From Granulosicoccus sp963833195 (GTDB taxonomy: Bacteria; Pseudomonadota; Gammaproteobacteria; Granulosicoccales; Granulosicoccaceae), in the NCBI GenBank assembly GCA_963833195.1, contig CAWHXF010000027.1, positions 1,612,001 through 1,676,000 of the forward strand: a stretch of DNA of 64,000 nucleotides. The letters run 5' to 3'. Below, piece by piece: positions 7,695 to 16,229 of this stretch. The translations under genes and the position numbers were made by a program. Below the pieces are notes generated by a model, which ran no database searches, was not told where the DNA came from, and saw only the letters and a program-made list of their open reading frames with translations. Positions within the stretch are counted from its first letter, which is position 1. Every line of letters starts with the position of its first letter.

Positions 7695-9572
7695 ATGGAT
7701 AGAACACGACGCTCATTCGCGCCAGCACGGCCGCTCTCGCGACGCCGCCCTCGGGGGGGCACGGGACGCGGCTCCTCGCTTCCGAACGGCGTCGCGACCG
7801 GCGCCCTCGCGCTGGTGTTGGCGGCCTGCGGCGACTCGGGCACGAGCATCACGAGCTCGACGACGCTCGGCGGCGCGGGCGACCCGCCGAGGCTCGAGGA
7901 CGCGACGCCGGACCCGGTGCCCGCCGTCCCACCGCCGTTGGAGTCGCCGACCGTTCCGCCGGTCGAGGCGCCCGCGGCGCCGCGCAACGCCGCCCTGACG
8001 GAACCCGCGGATCTCTACGAGCGCGACGGCTACGGCACCGTCGACGTGATCCGGGCGGACGTGCGCACCCTGCCCGTCTCGGGATCGTGCACGGTCGCGG
8101 ACCAGTCCGGCTGCACGCTCGCGGACGTCATCGCCGACGTCGACAAGACCGACGAGCTCAGGGTCGAGATCCCGGTGCACTTCGCCGCGACCGACTACGC
8201 CGACGACGGCAGCACGAACAACGCGGAGCTGCGCCAGCGCGGTGCCTCGGCGCGTCAGGCGCGCCAGAAGTCGTTCCGCATCGAGCTCGACGACAAGGAC
8301 GCCCTGTGGCGCGGGGAGCGCAGGCTGCAGCTCAACAAGCACCCCTACGACGACTCGCACATCCGCAACAAGCTCGCCTTCGACCTGATGAGCACCATCG
8401 CGCACCTGCCGAGCACGCGCACCCAGTTCGTGGAGCTGTGGATCGACGAGGGCGAGGGGCCGGTGGACTACGGTCTGTTCACGCACGCCGAGTCCGCCGA
8501 CAGGTACTTCTTCGACAACCGCGACTGGGACAAGGACGGCAACCTCTACAAGGCCGAGCGCTTCGTCTTCTCCGGCGAGGACCTGCGCTCCATGGCGCTC
8601 GACGAGGACGGCGAGCCCGTGGACGAGGACGCCTTCGAGGAGCGCCTGGAGATCGAACGCGGCGACGATCATCGCCCGCTCGTCGCCATGATCGAGGCGC
8701 TCAACGATCCCGAGCGCACGTTCGAGTCGGTGATGGACGAGCACTTCGACGCCGAGAACGTGCTGACCTGGGTGACCGTCAACTTCCTGCTCGCGCAGGT
8801 GGACGCGGTCACGCACAACTTCTACCTCTACAACCCCGCCGACTCCGACACCTTCTACTTCCTGCCCTGGGACTACGACTACGCCTTCGACGTGGAGGAG
8901 GAGCCGCCGGCGGGCTTCACCACCGAGGCGCTGGAGAAGCGGCTGTTCTACGGCTACGCGCGCGGCGCGGCGAGCAACTTCCTGCGCGAGTACTACGCCC
9001 TGCCCGGCATCCACGAGCGCATCCTGGCCAAGGCCGACGAGCTCCGGCGCGGCCCGCTCATGGACAGCGAGATCCAGGAGCGCGCGGATCGCTACACGGC
9101 GGTGGTGGCGCCCGTGCTGCTGCGCGGCCCCGACGCGCTGTCGTTCGACCCGACCGAGCACGAGCGCTTCGCCGACCACGTGTCGGACAGCCACGACGCG
9201 CTGCGCGAGCGCTTCGCGGTGCCGATGCCGCCGACGATCGCCACGCCGCGCATCGAGGACGGGCTCGCGAAGCTGCGCTGGTCGTCCGCGCGCGACGTCA
9301 CCGGCGGCGAGCTCACCTACGACCTGGAGATCGCCACGACGCCGCGCTTCGAACCGGTCGATCGGGTGCTGCTGCTCACCGGCATCGAGGACGAGGCGGA
9401 CGGACGCGTGGGCGTCGATCTCGACCCCGGGCGCCTGGGTTCGGGCATGCGCTACGTGCGCGTGGTGGCACGCTCGGAACGCGATCCCGACCGCTTCTGG
9501 CAGATCGCCTCGAACCGCGAGCGCTTCGGCGGCACGTTGCGCATCGGGGTGCGCGAGCTTCTGGTGCCTTGA
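7695..9572 (+). CDS. CotH kinase family lipoprotein
   Basis: A 625-residue protein. An Arg-rich N-terminus and hydrophobic stretch end in a lipobox, LVLAAC (Cys45), so it is probably a lipid-anchored envelope protein. A Pro-rich linker follows. The CotH fold spans roughly residues 140-480: ELRQRGASARQARQKSFRIE, RNKLAFDLMSTIA, DYGLFTHAESADRYFF, VNFLLAQVDAVTHNFYLYN and YFLPWDYDYAFD. CotH of Bacillus spore coat is a secreted protein kinase; targets in Gram-negative bacteria are unknown. Residues about 515-625 look like an Fn3-type beta domain. The stop overlaps the TTG start of the DUF3616 gene. An upstream in-frame extension exists but lacks the signal sequence logic. Confidence 0.85.
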   Translation: MDRTRRSFAPARPLSRRRPRGGTGRGSSLPNGVATGALALVLAACGDSGTSITSSTTLGGAGDPPRLEDATPDPVPAVPPPLESPTVPPVEAPAAPRNAALTEPADLYERDGYGTVDVIRADVRTLPVSGSCTVADQSGCTLADVIADVDKTDELRVEIPVHFAATDYADDGSTNNAELRQRGASARQARQKSFRIELDDKDALWRGERRLQLNKHPYDDSHIRNKLAFDLMSTIAHLPSTRTQFVELWIDEGEGPVDYGLFTHAESADRYFFDNRDWDKDGNLYKAERFVFSGEDLRSMALDEDGEPVDEDAFEERLEIERGDDHRPLVAMIEALNDPERTFESVMDEHFDAENVLTWVTVNFLLAQVDAVTHNFYLYNPADSDTFYFLPWDYDYAFDVEEEPPAGFTTEALEKRLFYGYARGAASNFLREYYALPGIHERILAKADELRRGPLMDSEIQERADRYTAVVAPVLLRGPDALSFDPTEHERFADHVSDSHDALRERFAVPMPPTIATPRIEDGLAKLRWSSARDVTGGELTYDLEIATTPRFEPVDRVLLLTGIEDEADGRVGVDLDPGRLGSGMRYVRVVARSERDPDRFWQIASNRERFGGTLRIGVRELLVP

Positions 9573-10561
9573 AGGCGGTCGTCGCGGCGGCGCTGGGCCT
9601 CGCGCTCGTCGCGCAGGTCACGCAGGCGTCGTCGGCGTTCGACAGCGAAGGCAGGTTCGCGACGCTGTTCGAGCCCTCGGGCGTCGCGCAGCTACCGGAC
9701 GGGACGCTGGTCGTCGTCGAGGACGAGGCGCCGCAGGCCCTGCGCCGGGTGGACGTCGACACCGACGGTGCGGAGCTGCGCGTGCTGGAGGAGACCGTGC
9801 TGACGCCCGGCGGCGGCGTGCTCGCGCGCTTCGCGATCGGCCCGCTCGACGATCTCGAGGGCGCCGCGAGCGACGGCTCGGGGCACGTCTACGCCATCGG
9901 CTCGCACGGCCCGGGCGGACGCGCCGCAGACCGGCGCAAGCTCGTGCGCTTCTCGGTGCGCGGCGACGAGGCGGCGGACGTCGTGCTGACCCGGGACCTT
10001 CGGTCGGATCTTGCGCGCGCCTACCCCGCGCTGGCCGCCGCGTTCGAGCGTCGCGGCGCGCGCCACGCGCTGAACATCGAGGGACTCGCCCACGATCGGC
10101 GACGCGGCGTGCTGCTGATCGGGCTGCGCGCACCGCTGCTGGACGATCGGGCGGTGATCGTGCGCCTGCTGAACCCCGACGCCTACCTCGCGGACGGGGC
10201 GGAGCCCGCGTTCGACGCCGAACCCTGGACCGTCGATCTCGACGAAGGCGGGGTGCGCGCCATGGGCTACGACGAGCGCAGCGATCGCGTGTTGATGGTA
10301 AGCCGTCGCGAGGCACGCGGCGGCGGCCGCTTCGAGCTGTGGCACGCGCCCGCGGACGGCAGCGCGGAACCGGTCCGCGTGCGCTTGCGCGGTGACAAGA
10401 AGGCCTTCGACGACGTCGAGGGCGTGGCGGTGCTCGATCGCGGACCCGACGCGCATCGCGGGGTCCTGTTCGTGCGCGACGACGGCCGGCGCGACAAGGG
10501 GCGCGGCGCCGAGTGGTTCGTCGTGCCCCGGGCACGGCTCGATCTCGACATGGCGGAGTGA
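9569..10561 (+). CDS. DUF3616 family exported protein
   Basis: A 330-residue protein starting at TTG 9569, overlapping the CotH stop (TTGA). The N-terminus KAVVAAALGLALVAQVTQASS is a cleavable Sec signal peptide, placing it in the periplasm. The mature part has repeated beta-strand segments (SGVAQLPDGTLVVVEDE, DLEGAASDGSGHVYAIGSH, LNIEGLAHDRRRGVLLIGLR, DDVEGVAVLDRG), the pattern of the propeller-like DUF3616 family whose biochemical role is unknown. Acidic EGxA repeats may bind calcium. Coupling to a CotH kinase upstream and a porin 8 bases downstream suggests one envelope function. No catalytic residues can be named. Confidence 0.75.
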   Translation: MKAVVAAALGLALVAQVTQASSAFDSEGRFATLFEPSGVAQLPDGTLVVVEDEAPQALRRVDVDTDGAELRVLEETVLTPGGGVLARFAIGPLDDLEGAASDGSGHVYAIGSHGPGGRAADRRKLVRFSVRGDEAADVVLTRDLRSDLARAYPALAAAFERRGARHALNIEGLAHDRRRGVLLIGLRAPLLDDRAVIVRLLNPDAYLADGAEPAFDAEPWTVDLDEGGVRAMGYDERSDRVLMVSRREARGGGRFELWHAPADGSAEPVRVRLRGDKKAFDDVEGVAVLDRGPDAHRGVLFVRDDGRRDKGRGAEWFVVPRARLDLDMAE

Positions 10562-10569
10562 GGCGGACC

Positions 10570-11886
10570 GTGCCGAACCCGATCCGGCGCGCACGGTACC
10601 TGTCATGGCGCGCCCTGCTCGCCTGCGGCGCCTGCGCGCTGGCACCGGGCCCGTGGTTCCCGACGGTCGCCGCGCAGGGGCCCATCATCGGCATCGCGTC
10701 GGGCTGGAAGACGCCGGTGATCGATGCCGAGCTCAAGCTCGAAGGCAAGACGGACGACGGGCGCGAGCCGTTCGACGAGCCGCGGCGAGACAACGCGGCG
10801 TTCGAGTCGTCCCTGCGCATCGCGGCGCTGCAGCCGCTCGGCCGGGGCGCCGCGGCGGTCGCCGAGCTGGAGCTCGGCTCGCGACGCCGCACCGGCGCTT
10901 CGGACGACGACCTCGAGACGCTGTACCGGTTCAGGACGCTCTACCTGCAGCACGAGAATCCGCAGGAGACGCTGCGCTGGCGGATCGGCCGGCAGAAGCT
11001 CGAGGACGACACCGGCTTCTACGTGGACTCGCGGCTGGACGGCGTGCGCCTGTCGCGGCGCGGCGAGCGCACCCGCTTCGATCTGTCGCTGACGCGCGAG
11101 GCCTGGTTCGAGAGCGGCACCGACGAGCGCGACGACACGGTCTACAACGCGCTCGGCGTGTTCCGCTTCGACGGCACCGAGCGCTCGCGCTGGCTGCCCT
11201 GGGTGCTGCACCGCACCGAGCTCGAGACCGACGGCTCGACCTCGTCGCGGGCCACCTGGGTCGGGCTGCAGGGGCTCGTGAGCCTCGACGGCGGCGTCGG
11301 CTACTGGTTCAACGGCGCGCTGCGCGCGGGCGAGCGGCGGCGCGACGGCGGCGACGTCGCGCTCGGCGGGCACGCCCTCGATGCGGGGCTCACCTGGACG
11401 CTGGATCGGCGCTTCGGCCCCTCGTTCACGCTCGCCGCGGCGCGCGCCAGCGGCGACGACGACGGCTCGGACGAGGACGAGGGCTTCCGCCAGAGCGGGC
11501 TGCACACGAACGAGTTCCGCCTGAACGGACGCAACCGCTTTCGCTACCTCGGGGAGGTGATCGACCCGGAGCTCGCCAACCTCGAGGTACTGACCCTCGG
11601 TGTGGGCACGCAGATCGACCGGCGCTGGGCCGTCGATCTGGCGTGGCATCGCTACCGACAGGTCGAGGCCGAGGACCGCCTGCGCGGCACCGACCTGCGC
11701 TACGACCCGTCGGGCGACAGCGTGGAGCTCGGGCAGGCCCTCGACGTCATCGTGGGCTTCCGCCAGGGCAAGGCACTCGCCCTGCTCGGCGCGGTCGGAC
11801 TGTTCGACCCCGGAGCGGCGTTCGAGGACGACCCCGGCCTCGCCTGGCTGGCGCGGCTCGAGATGGCGTGGGTCTTCGCGCGCTGA
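10570..11886 (+). CDS. Alginate-export-like outer-membrane barrel protein
   Basis: A 438-residue protein from GTG 10570, 8 bases after the DUF3616 stop. The N-terminus contains a hydrophobic signal region ending TVAAQG. The rest alternates amphipathic strands with acidic turns and closes on MAWVFAR, a typical strand end for a beta barrel. Segments such as FRTLYLQHENPQETLRWRIGRQKLEDD and DSRLDGVRLSRRGERTRFDLS match the alginate export (AlgE-like) porin family, although other anion-selective porins look similar. No alginate synthesis genes are in the window, so the transported solute is unknown. The ATG-free start and the lack of alternative in-frame ATG codons make the GTG start likely. Confidence 0.65.
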   Translation: MPNPIRRARYLSWRALLACGACALAPGPWFPTVAAQGPIIGIASGWKTPVIDAELKLEGKTDDGREPFDEPRRDNAAFESSLRIAALQPLGRGAAAVAELELGSRRRTGASDDDLETLYRFRTLYLQHENPQETLRWRIGRQKLEDDTGFYVDSRLDGVRLSRRGERTRFDLSLTREAWFESGTDERDDTVYNALGVFRFDGTERSRWLPWVLHRTELETDGSTSSRATWVGLQGLVSLDGGVGYWFNGALRAGERRRDGGDVALGGHALDAGLTWTLDRRFGPSFTLAAARASGDDDGSDEDEGFRQSGLHTNEFRLNGRNRFRYLGEVIDPELANLEVLTLGVGTQIDRRWAVDLAWHRYRQVEAEDRLRGTDLRYDPSGDSVELGQALDVIVGFRQGKALALLGAVGLFDPGAAFEDDPGLAWLARLEMAWVFAR

Positions 11887-11903
11887 AACGACGAGCCCTC
11901 GCC

Positions 11904-12689
11904 ATGACCACACCGCCCCGATCGCTCCTCCCTGCACCGCCCGTCGCGGCGCTCATGCCCGCGCCGGACGATCTCGCCGTGGAGCGGCTCGAGGGGGACG
12001 GTCCGGGGCTGCTCTTCTGCACCGGCTACCACTCGTCCATGGGCGGCAACAAGGCGCTGCGCCTCGTCGAGCTCGCCCGCACGCGCGGCATCGCGTGCAC
12101 GCGCTTCGACTACCGCGGCCACGGCGCATCGCGAGGGGACGCGGCCGCGCTCGGCATCGGACACTGGCTCGCCGACACGCTGTCGGTCATCGACGCGACG
12201 CGCGGTCCGCTCGTGCTCGTCGGCTCGTCGATGGGCGCGTGGCTGGCCACGCTCGCCGCGCGCGCCCGGCCGGAGCGCGTGACCGGACTGTTGACGCTCG
12301 CCGCCGCGCCGGACTTCACGGAGCGGCGCGTGCGACCCGCCCTGGGTGCGGCGGGCGAGACGGCGCTGGCGCAGGGATTGCTGCTGGAGCGCCCGTCGGA
12401 CGATCCCGCCACGCGCTGGCCCGTGCCGCCGGTGCTGCTCGAGAGCGGACTCGAGCACCTCGTGCTGGACGACCCGGACTGGCGCCTGGATGTGCCCGTG
12501 ACGCTGCTGCACGGCACCGCGGACCTCGACGTGCCGTGGGCGCTGTCGCTGGAGTTGATGGAGCGGCGGTGTCCGCCCGGCAGCGAGCTGACGCTCGTGG
12601 CCGGAGCGGATCACAGGCTCTCGGACGAGGGCTCGCTCGCGGCGATGCAGCGCGCGCTGGACGGGGTGCTGGCGCGGGCGAGTCGATAG
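11904..12689 (+). CDS. Alpha/beta hydrolase (ABHD10-like esterase)
   Basis: A 261-residue soluble hydrolase. The nucleophile elbow is VLVGSSMGAWLA (Ser in GSSMG), the oxyanion region is LLFCTGYHSSMGGNKA, the acid residue is probably in HGTADLDVPW and the His in VAGADHRLSD. The G-(Y/F)-x-S-x-M-x-G-x-K-A segment is typical of the ABHD10/YcjY-type branch that includes acyl-thioesterases and acyl-glucuronide esterases. The true substrate is unknown. It lies 17 bases after the porin gene and 33 bases ahead of the SPFH gene. Confidence 0.8.
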   Translation: MTTPPRSLLPAPPVAALMPAPDDLAVERLEGDGPGLLFCTGYHSSMGGNKALRLVELARTRGIACTRFDYRGHGASRGDAAALGIGHWLADTLSVIDATRGPLVLVGSSMGAWLATLAARARPERVTGLLTLAAAPDFTERRVRPALGAAGETALAQGLLLERPSDDPATRWPVPPVLLESGLEHLVLDDPDWRLDVPVTLLHGTADLDVPWALSLELMERRCPPGSELTLVAGADHRLSDEGSLAAMQRALDGVLARASR

Positions 12690-12692
12690 ACT
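12687..12692 (+). promoter_or_regulatory. Possible -10 element ahead of SPFH/NfeD pair
   Basis: TAGACT overlaps the 3' end of the hydrolase gene and lies about 30 bases before the SPFH start ATG. The intervening leader contains a GGCGG/CCGCC hairpin. No good -35 is seen. This could give the SPFH-NfeD pair its own transcript. Confidence 0.3.
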
Positions 12693-12722
12693 CGGCGGAC
12701 CTTCCGCCAACGGACCCGGCCC

Positions 12723-13679
12723 ATGGACGACCTGTTCGGCCTGATCGATGCCTCCGGCATCGTGGCCATCGTCTTCATCCTGCTCGCGCTGTGGATCCTG
12801 AAGAGCGCGGTCAAGATCGTGCCGCAGGGCTCGGAATACACCGTCGAGCGCTTCGGCCGCTACACCCGCACGCTGCGGCCCGGGCTGTCCATCCTGGTGC
12901 CGTTCCTGGATCGCATCGGCCAGCGCATCAACATGATGGAGCAGGTCGAGGACGTGCCTTCGCAGGAGATCATCACGCGCGACAACGCGATGGTCACGGT
13001 CGACGGCGTGGTGTTCTACCAGATCGTGGACGCCGCCAAGGCGGCCTACGAGGTCACGGGCCTGAAGGGCGCCATCCTGAACCTGGTCATGACGAACATC
13101 CGCACCGTCATGGGCTCGATGGACCTCGACGAGCTCTTGTCCCAGCGCGACAAGATCAACGCGATGCTGCTCGGCGTCGTGGACGATGCGACCACGCCCT
13201 GGGGCACCAAGGTCACGCGCATCGAGATCAAGGACATCGCGCCGCCCGCGGACCTCGTCGAATCCATGGGCCGGCAGATGAAGGCCGAGCGCGACAAGCG
13301 CGCGGCCATCCTCGAATCCGAAGGCATGAGGCAGTCCGAGATCCTGCGCGCCGAGGGCGAGAAGCAGGCGCAGGTGCTCGAGGCCGAGGGCCGGCGCGAC
13401 GCGGCCTTCCGCGACGCCGAGGCGCGCGAGCGGCTGGCCGAGGCCGAGGCGAACGCGACGCGCATGGTGTCCGAGGCCATCGCCGCCGGCGACATCCAGG
13501 CCATCAACTACTTCGTCGCGAACAAGTACATCGAGGCGCTCAAGGACATCGCGTCCGCGCCGAACCAGAAGACGTTGTTCATGCCGCTCGAAGCCGGCAA
13601 CCTGATCGGCGCGATCGGCGGCATCGCGGAGCTGGCGCGGGCGGCCGGCGAAGCTCGCGGACCGTCCTCGGATGGCTGA
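12723..13679 (+). CDS. SPFH/Band 7 paraslipin (QmcA-like)
   Basis: A 318-residue membrane-anchored protein. One N-terminal hydrophobic helix (about residues 10-30) is followed by the Band 7 domain: KIVPQGSEYTVERFGRYTRT, GLSILVPFLDRIG, SQEIITRDNAMVTVDGVVFY. Residues about 190-260 form a long Glu/Ala/Arg coiled coil used for oligomerisation. Members build large ring-like scaffolds in the inner membrane linked to protein quality control. The gene overlaps the downstream NfeD gene by 8 bases, the classic paraslipin-NfeD arrangement. Length and domain order are normal. Confidence 0.92.
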   Translation: MDDLFGLIDASGIVAIVFILLALWILKSAVKIVPQGSEYTVERFGRYTRTLRPGLSILVPFLDRIGQRINMMEQVEDVPSQEIITRDNAMVTVDGVVFYQIVDAAKAAYEVTGLKGAILNLVMTNIRTVMGSMDLDELLSQRDKINAMLLGVVDDATTPWGTKVTRIEIKDIAPPADLVESMGRQMKAERDKRAAILESEGMRQSEILRAEGEKQAQVLEAEGRRDAAFRDAEARERLAEAEANATRMVSEAIAAGDIQAINYFVANKYIEALKDIASAPNQKTLFMPLEAGNLIGAIGGIAELARAAGEARGPSSDG

Positions 13680-14139
13680 AGCCGTGCTCGCCATCTTCAT
13701 CGGCGGCCTGTCGTGGTGGCAGTGGGCCGTGCTCGGCATGCTGCTGCTCATCCTGGAGCTCGTCGTCACCACCGGCTGGTTCATCGGCCCCGCCCTCGCG
13801 GGCTTCGCCGTGGCGGTGGTCGTCGCGGTGTTCCCCGAGCTCGGCTGGCCCGCGCAGCTCGGGCTCTTCGGCGCGCTGTCGCTCGCGGGCCTCCTCGCCG
13901 CGCAGGTGTGGTTTCAGCGCCGGCCCGCCTTCGACGACGGCTCGACCCTGAACCGGCGCGGCTCGCAGTACGTCGGGCGCACGTTCACGCTGCTCGACGC
14001 CATCGACAACGGCTACGGCACGGTGCAGGTGGACGACACGCGCTGGCGCGTCACCGGGCCGCCGCTCGGGGCGGGCTCGCAGGTCCGGGTGACGGGCGTC
14101 GACGGCACTCTGCTGCAGGTGGAGCCGGTGAACGCTTGA
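13672..14139 (+). CDS. NfeD family membrane protein (short form)
   Basis: A 155-residue protein with hydrophobic helices covering about residues 15-80 (LSWWQWAVLGMLLLILELVV, GPALAGFAVAVVVAVF, LGLFGALSLAGLLAAQVWF) and a C-terminal OB-fold-like beta domain (GRTFTLLDAIDNGYGTVQVD, GSQVRVTGVDGTLLQVEPV). It lacks the ClpP-like protease domain of long NfeD proteins. Short NfeD proteins are obligate partners of SPFH proteins, matching the overlap with the preceding gene. The start codon lies inside the SPFH 3' end, indicating coupled translation. Confidence 0.87.
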   Translation: MAEAVLAIFIGGLSWWQWAVLGMLLLILELVVTTGWFIGPALAGFAVAVVVAVFPELGWPAQLGLFGALSLAGLLAAQVWFQRRPAFDDGSTLNRRGSQYVGRTFTLLDAIDNGYGTVQVDDTRWRVTGPPLGAGSQVRVTGVDGTLLQVEPVNA

Positions 14140-14255
14140 GCGGCGGTCCGATGCGCGCAAGTTGCAGTGGCGGACCGAGCGGGGCGCCCTCACGGCGATA
14201 CTCGTGCGGTGCGCCCGCCCGTCCCGGTCGTGGCGACGAACGGGGCGGACGAACG

Positions 14256-15203
14256 GTGGCCACTGCACGCGGGCGCGAGGCGCAGCATCCGGGCGAGATC
14301 CCGAAGGCCGGCTGGAAGGACGTGCTGCTGCGCGTCAAGGACGAGCTCGCGGCCGACCACGTCTCGGTGGTGTCCGCAGGCGTCGCCTTCTTCGGCCTGC
14401 TGGCCGTGTTCCCGGCCATCGCCGCGCTGATCTCCATCGCCGCGCTCGTGCTGGACCCGGCGACCATCGAGGCGCAGCTCTCGGCCGCGGCGTCCGTGCT
14501 GCCCGAGAACGCCGCCTCGATACTGACGAACCAGGCACAGGAAGTGGCGTCCGGCGCCGGCGGCGGCATCGGGCTCACGGCCATCGGCGGCGTGCTGATC
14601 GCGCTCTACAGCGCGTCGAAGGGCACCAAGACGCTGATGGAGGGCATGAACATCGCCTACGACGAGGACGAGGGCCGCGGGTTCGTGAAGAAGAACGTCG
14701 TGGCACTGGCGCTGACCGTGCTGCTCGTGGTCGGCGTGCTCGTCGCGCTCGCCTTCACCGTCGTGGCATCCGCGCTGCTCGGCAACCTCGGGCTGTCCTC
14801 GGTCGCGCAGGCCGTCGTCCAATACGGGCGCTGGCCCGTACTGGCGCTGCTCGCCATGGCGGGGCTGGCCATGCTGTACCGCTACGGTCCCGCGCGCGAG
14901 GAGCCGCAATGGCGCTGGGTCAGCGTCGGGGCCGTGCTCACGACGTTCCTGTGGATCATCGGCTCGGTGGCGTTCTCGTTCTACGCGAGGAACTTCGGCA
15001 GCTACAACGAGACCTACGGCGCGCTCGGAGGCGTGATCATCCTGCTCACCTGGCTGTGGCTGTCGGCGTACCTCGTGCTGCTGGGCGCGGAGCTGAACTC
15101 CGAGCTCGAGCACCAGACGCGACGCGACTCCACCACCGGCGCCACGCGGCCGATGGGGGAGCGCGGCGCGGTCAAGGCCGACACCGTGGCCACGGGTCAC
15201 TGA
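14256..15203 (+). CDS. YihY/BrkB family inner-membrane protein
   Basis: A 315-residue polytopic protein. The family signature starts with KDELAADHVSVVSAGVAFFG, continues with GLTAIGGVLIALYSASKGTKTLMEGMNIAYDE and ends with SYNETYGALGGVIILLTWLWLSAYLVLLGAELNSELE. Six hydrophobic segments are visible. The family includes the misnamed RNase BN and Bordetella BrkB; the transported species is unknown. GTG 14256 is chosen because the upstream ~35 codons are poorly structured; an ATG at 14151 would add 35 Arg/Ser-rich residues and cannot be excluded. The TGA directly abuts the GTG of the exonuclease gene, so it may lead the repair operon transcriptionally. Confidence 0.85.
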   Translation: MATARGREAQHPGEIPKAGWKDVLLRVKDELAADHVSVVSAGVAFFGLLAVFPAIAALISIAALVLDPATIEAQLSAAASVLPENAASILTNQAQEVASGAGGGIGLTAIGGVLIALYSASKGTKTLMEGMNIAYDEDEGRGFVKKNVVALALTVLLVVGVLVALAFTVVASALLGNLGLSSVAQAVVQYGRWPVLALLAMAGLAMLYRYGPAREEPQWRWVSVGAVLTTFLWIIGSVAFSFYARNFGSYNETYGALGGVIILLTWLWLSAYLVLLGAELNSELEHQTRRDSTTGATRPMGERGAVKADTVATGH

Positions 15204-16229
15204 GTGCCGACGCCGCCGCTCATCGAGGCCACCGACACCGGGCTCGTCTGCGCCGCCGGCGGCTTCACCATCGATCCCTGGAAGCCGGTCCGCACGTCCC
15301 TGATCACGCACGCGCACGCCGACCACGCCCGGCGCGTGGCCGAGGTCTACTACGCGTCCAAGCCGTCCGTGCCGCTGCTGAAGAAGCGCCTGGGCGACGA
15401 CATCGACCTGCGCGGCGTCGACTGGGGCGAGCCGCTGACGTTCGGCGACGTCACCGTCTCGTTCCACCCCGCGGGCCATGTGCTGGGCTCGGCGCAGATC
15501 CGCGTCGAGCGCGCGGGCGAGGTCTGGGTGTTCACCGGGGATTTCAAGACGGATGCGGACCCGAGCTGCGAGGCCTTCGAGCTGGTGCCCTGCGACACCT
15601 TCATCACGGAGGCGACGTTCGCGCTGCCCGTCTACCGCTGGCAGCCCGGGGAGGTCATCGCGCGCGAGATCTTCGAGTGGTGGGAGCTCATGAAGGCGAG
15701 CGGCCGACCGGCGGTGGTGTTCGGCTACTCGCTCGGCAAGGCGCAGCGCGTGCTGGCCGAGCTGACACGCTTCACCGACGAGAGCGTGTACGTGCACGGC
15801 GCGGTGGATCCCCTGACCGAGATCTACCGCGACGCCGGCATCCACATGCTGCCCACCGAGCGCATCGATCCGTCGAGGAAGAGCAAGGTCGACTACGCCG
15901 GCCGCCTGATCGTCGCCCCGCCGGGCGCCAGCGGTTCGACCTGGATGCGCCGCTTTCCGAACGCCTCCACCGGCTTCTGCTCGGGCTGGATGCGCGTGCG
16001 CGGCAACCGTCGTCGGCGCGGCTACGACCGCGGCTTCGTGCTGTCCGACCACGCCGACTGGCCGAGCCTGCTGCGCACCATCGAGCAAACCGGCGCCACG
16101 AAGGTGCTCACCACGCACGGCCAGTCCGCGACGCTCGTGCGCTACCTGCGCGAGGAGCGCGGGATCGACGCGGCGGAGCTGCGCACGAGCTACAGCGCCG
16201 AAGGCGAAGAGAGCGAAGAGGCCGCCTGA
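15204..16229 (+). CDS. Ligase-associated DNA exonuclease (metallo-beta-lactamase/beta-CASP type)
   Basis: A 341-residue enzyme beginning with GTG immediately after the previous stop. The metal-binding motif HAHADHAR (His36, His38, Asp40, His41) is intact, further ligands are in FHPAGHVLGSAQ and FTGDFKTDADPS, and the beta-CASP part carries VFGYSLGKAQRVL, SDHADWPSLL and LTTHG. This family is the SNM1-like 3'-end processing exonuclease encoded with bacterial ATP-dependent ligase and Lhr-type helicase. Its stop overlaps the ligase start (TGATG). Together they are a DNA damage response set acting on double-strand ends or crosslinks. Confidence 0.92.
   Translation: MPTPPLIEATDTGLVCAAGGFTIDPWKPVRTSLITHAHADHARRVAEVYYASKPSVPLLKKRLGDDIDLRGVDWGEPLTFGDVTVSFHPAGHVLGSAQIRVERAGEVWVFTGDFKTDADPSCEAFELVPCDTFITEATFALPVYRWQPGEVIAREIFEWWELMKASGRPAVVFGYSLGKAQRVLAELTRFTDESVYVHGAVDPLTEIYRDAGIHMLPTERIDPSRKSKVDYAGRLIVAPPGASGSTWMRRFPNASTGFCSGWMRVRGNRRRRGYDRGFVLSDHADWPSLLRTIEQTGATKVLTTHGQSATLVRYLREERGIDAAELRTSYSAEGEESEEAA

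Noticed and set aside
10570..11886. Alginate biosynthesis link for the porin gene
   Set aside because: No alg genes occur in the window; only the barrel family resemblance supports it, so no alginate function is claimed.
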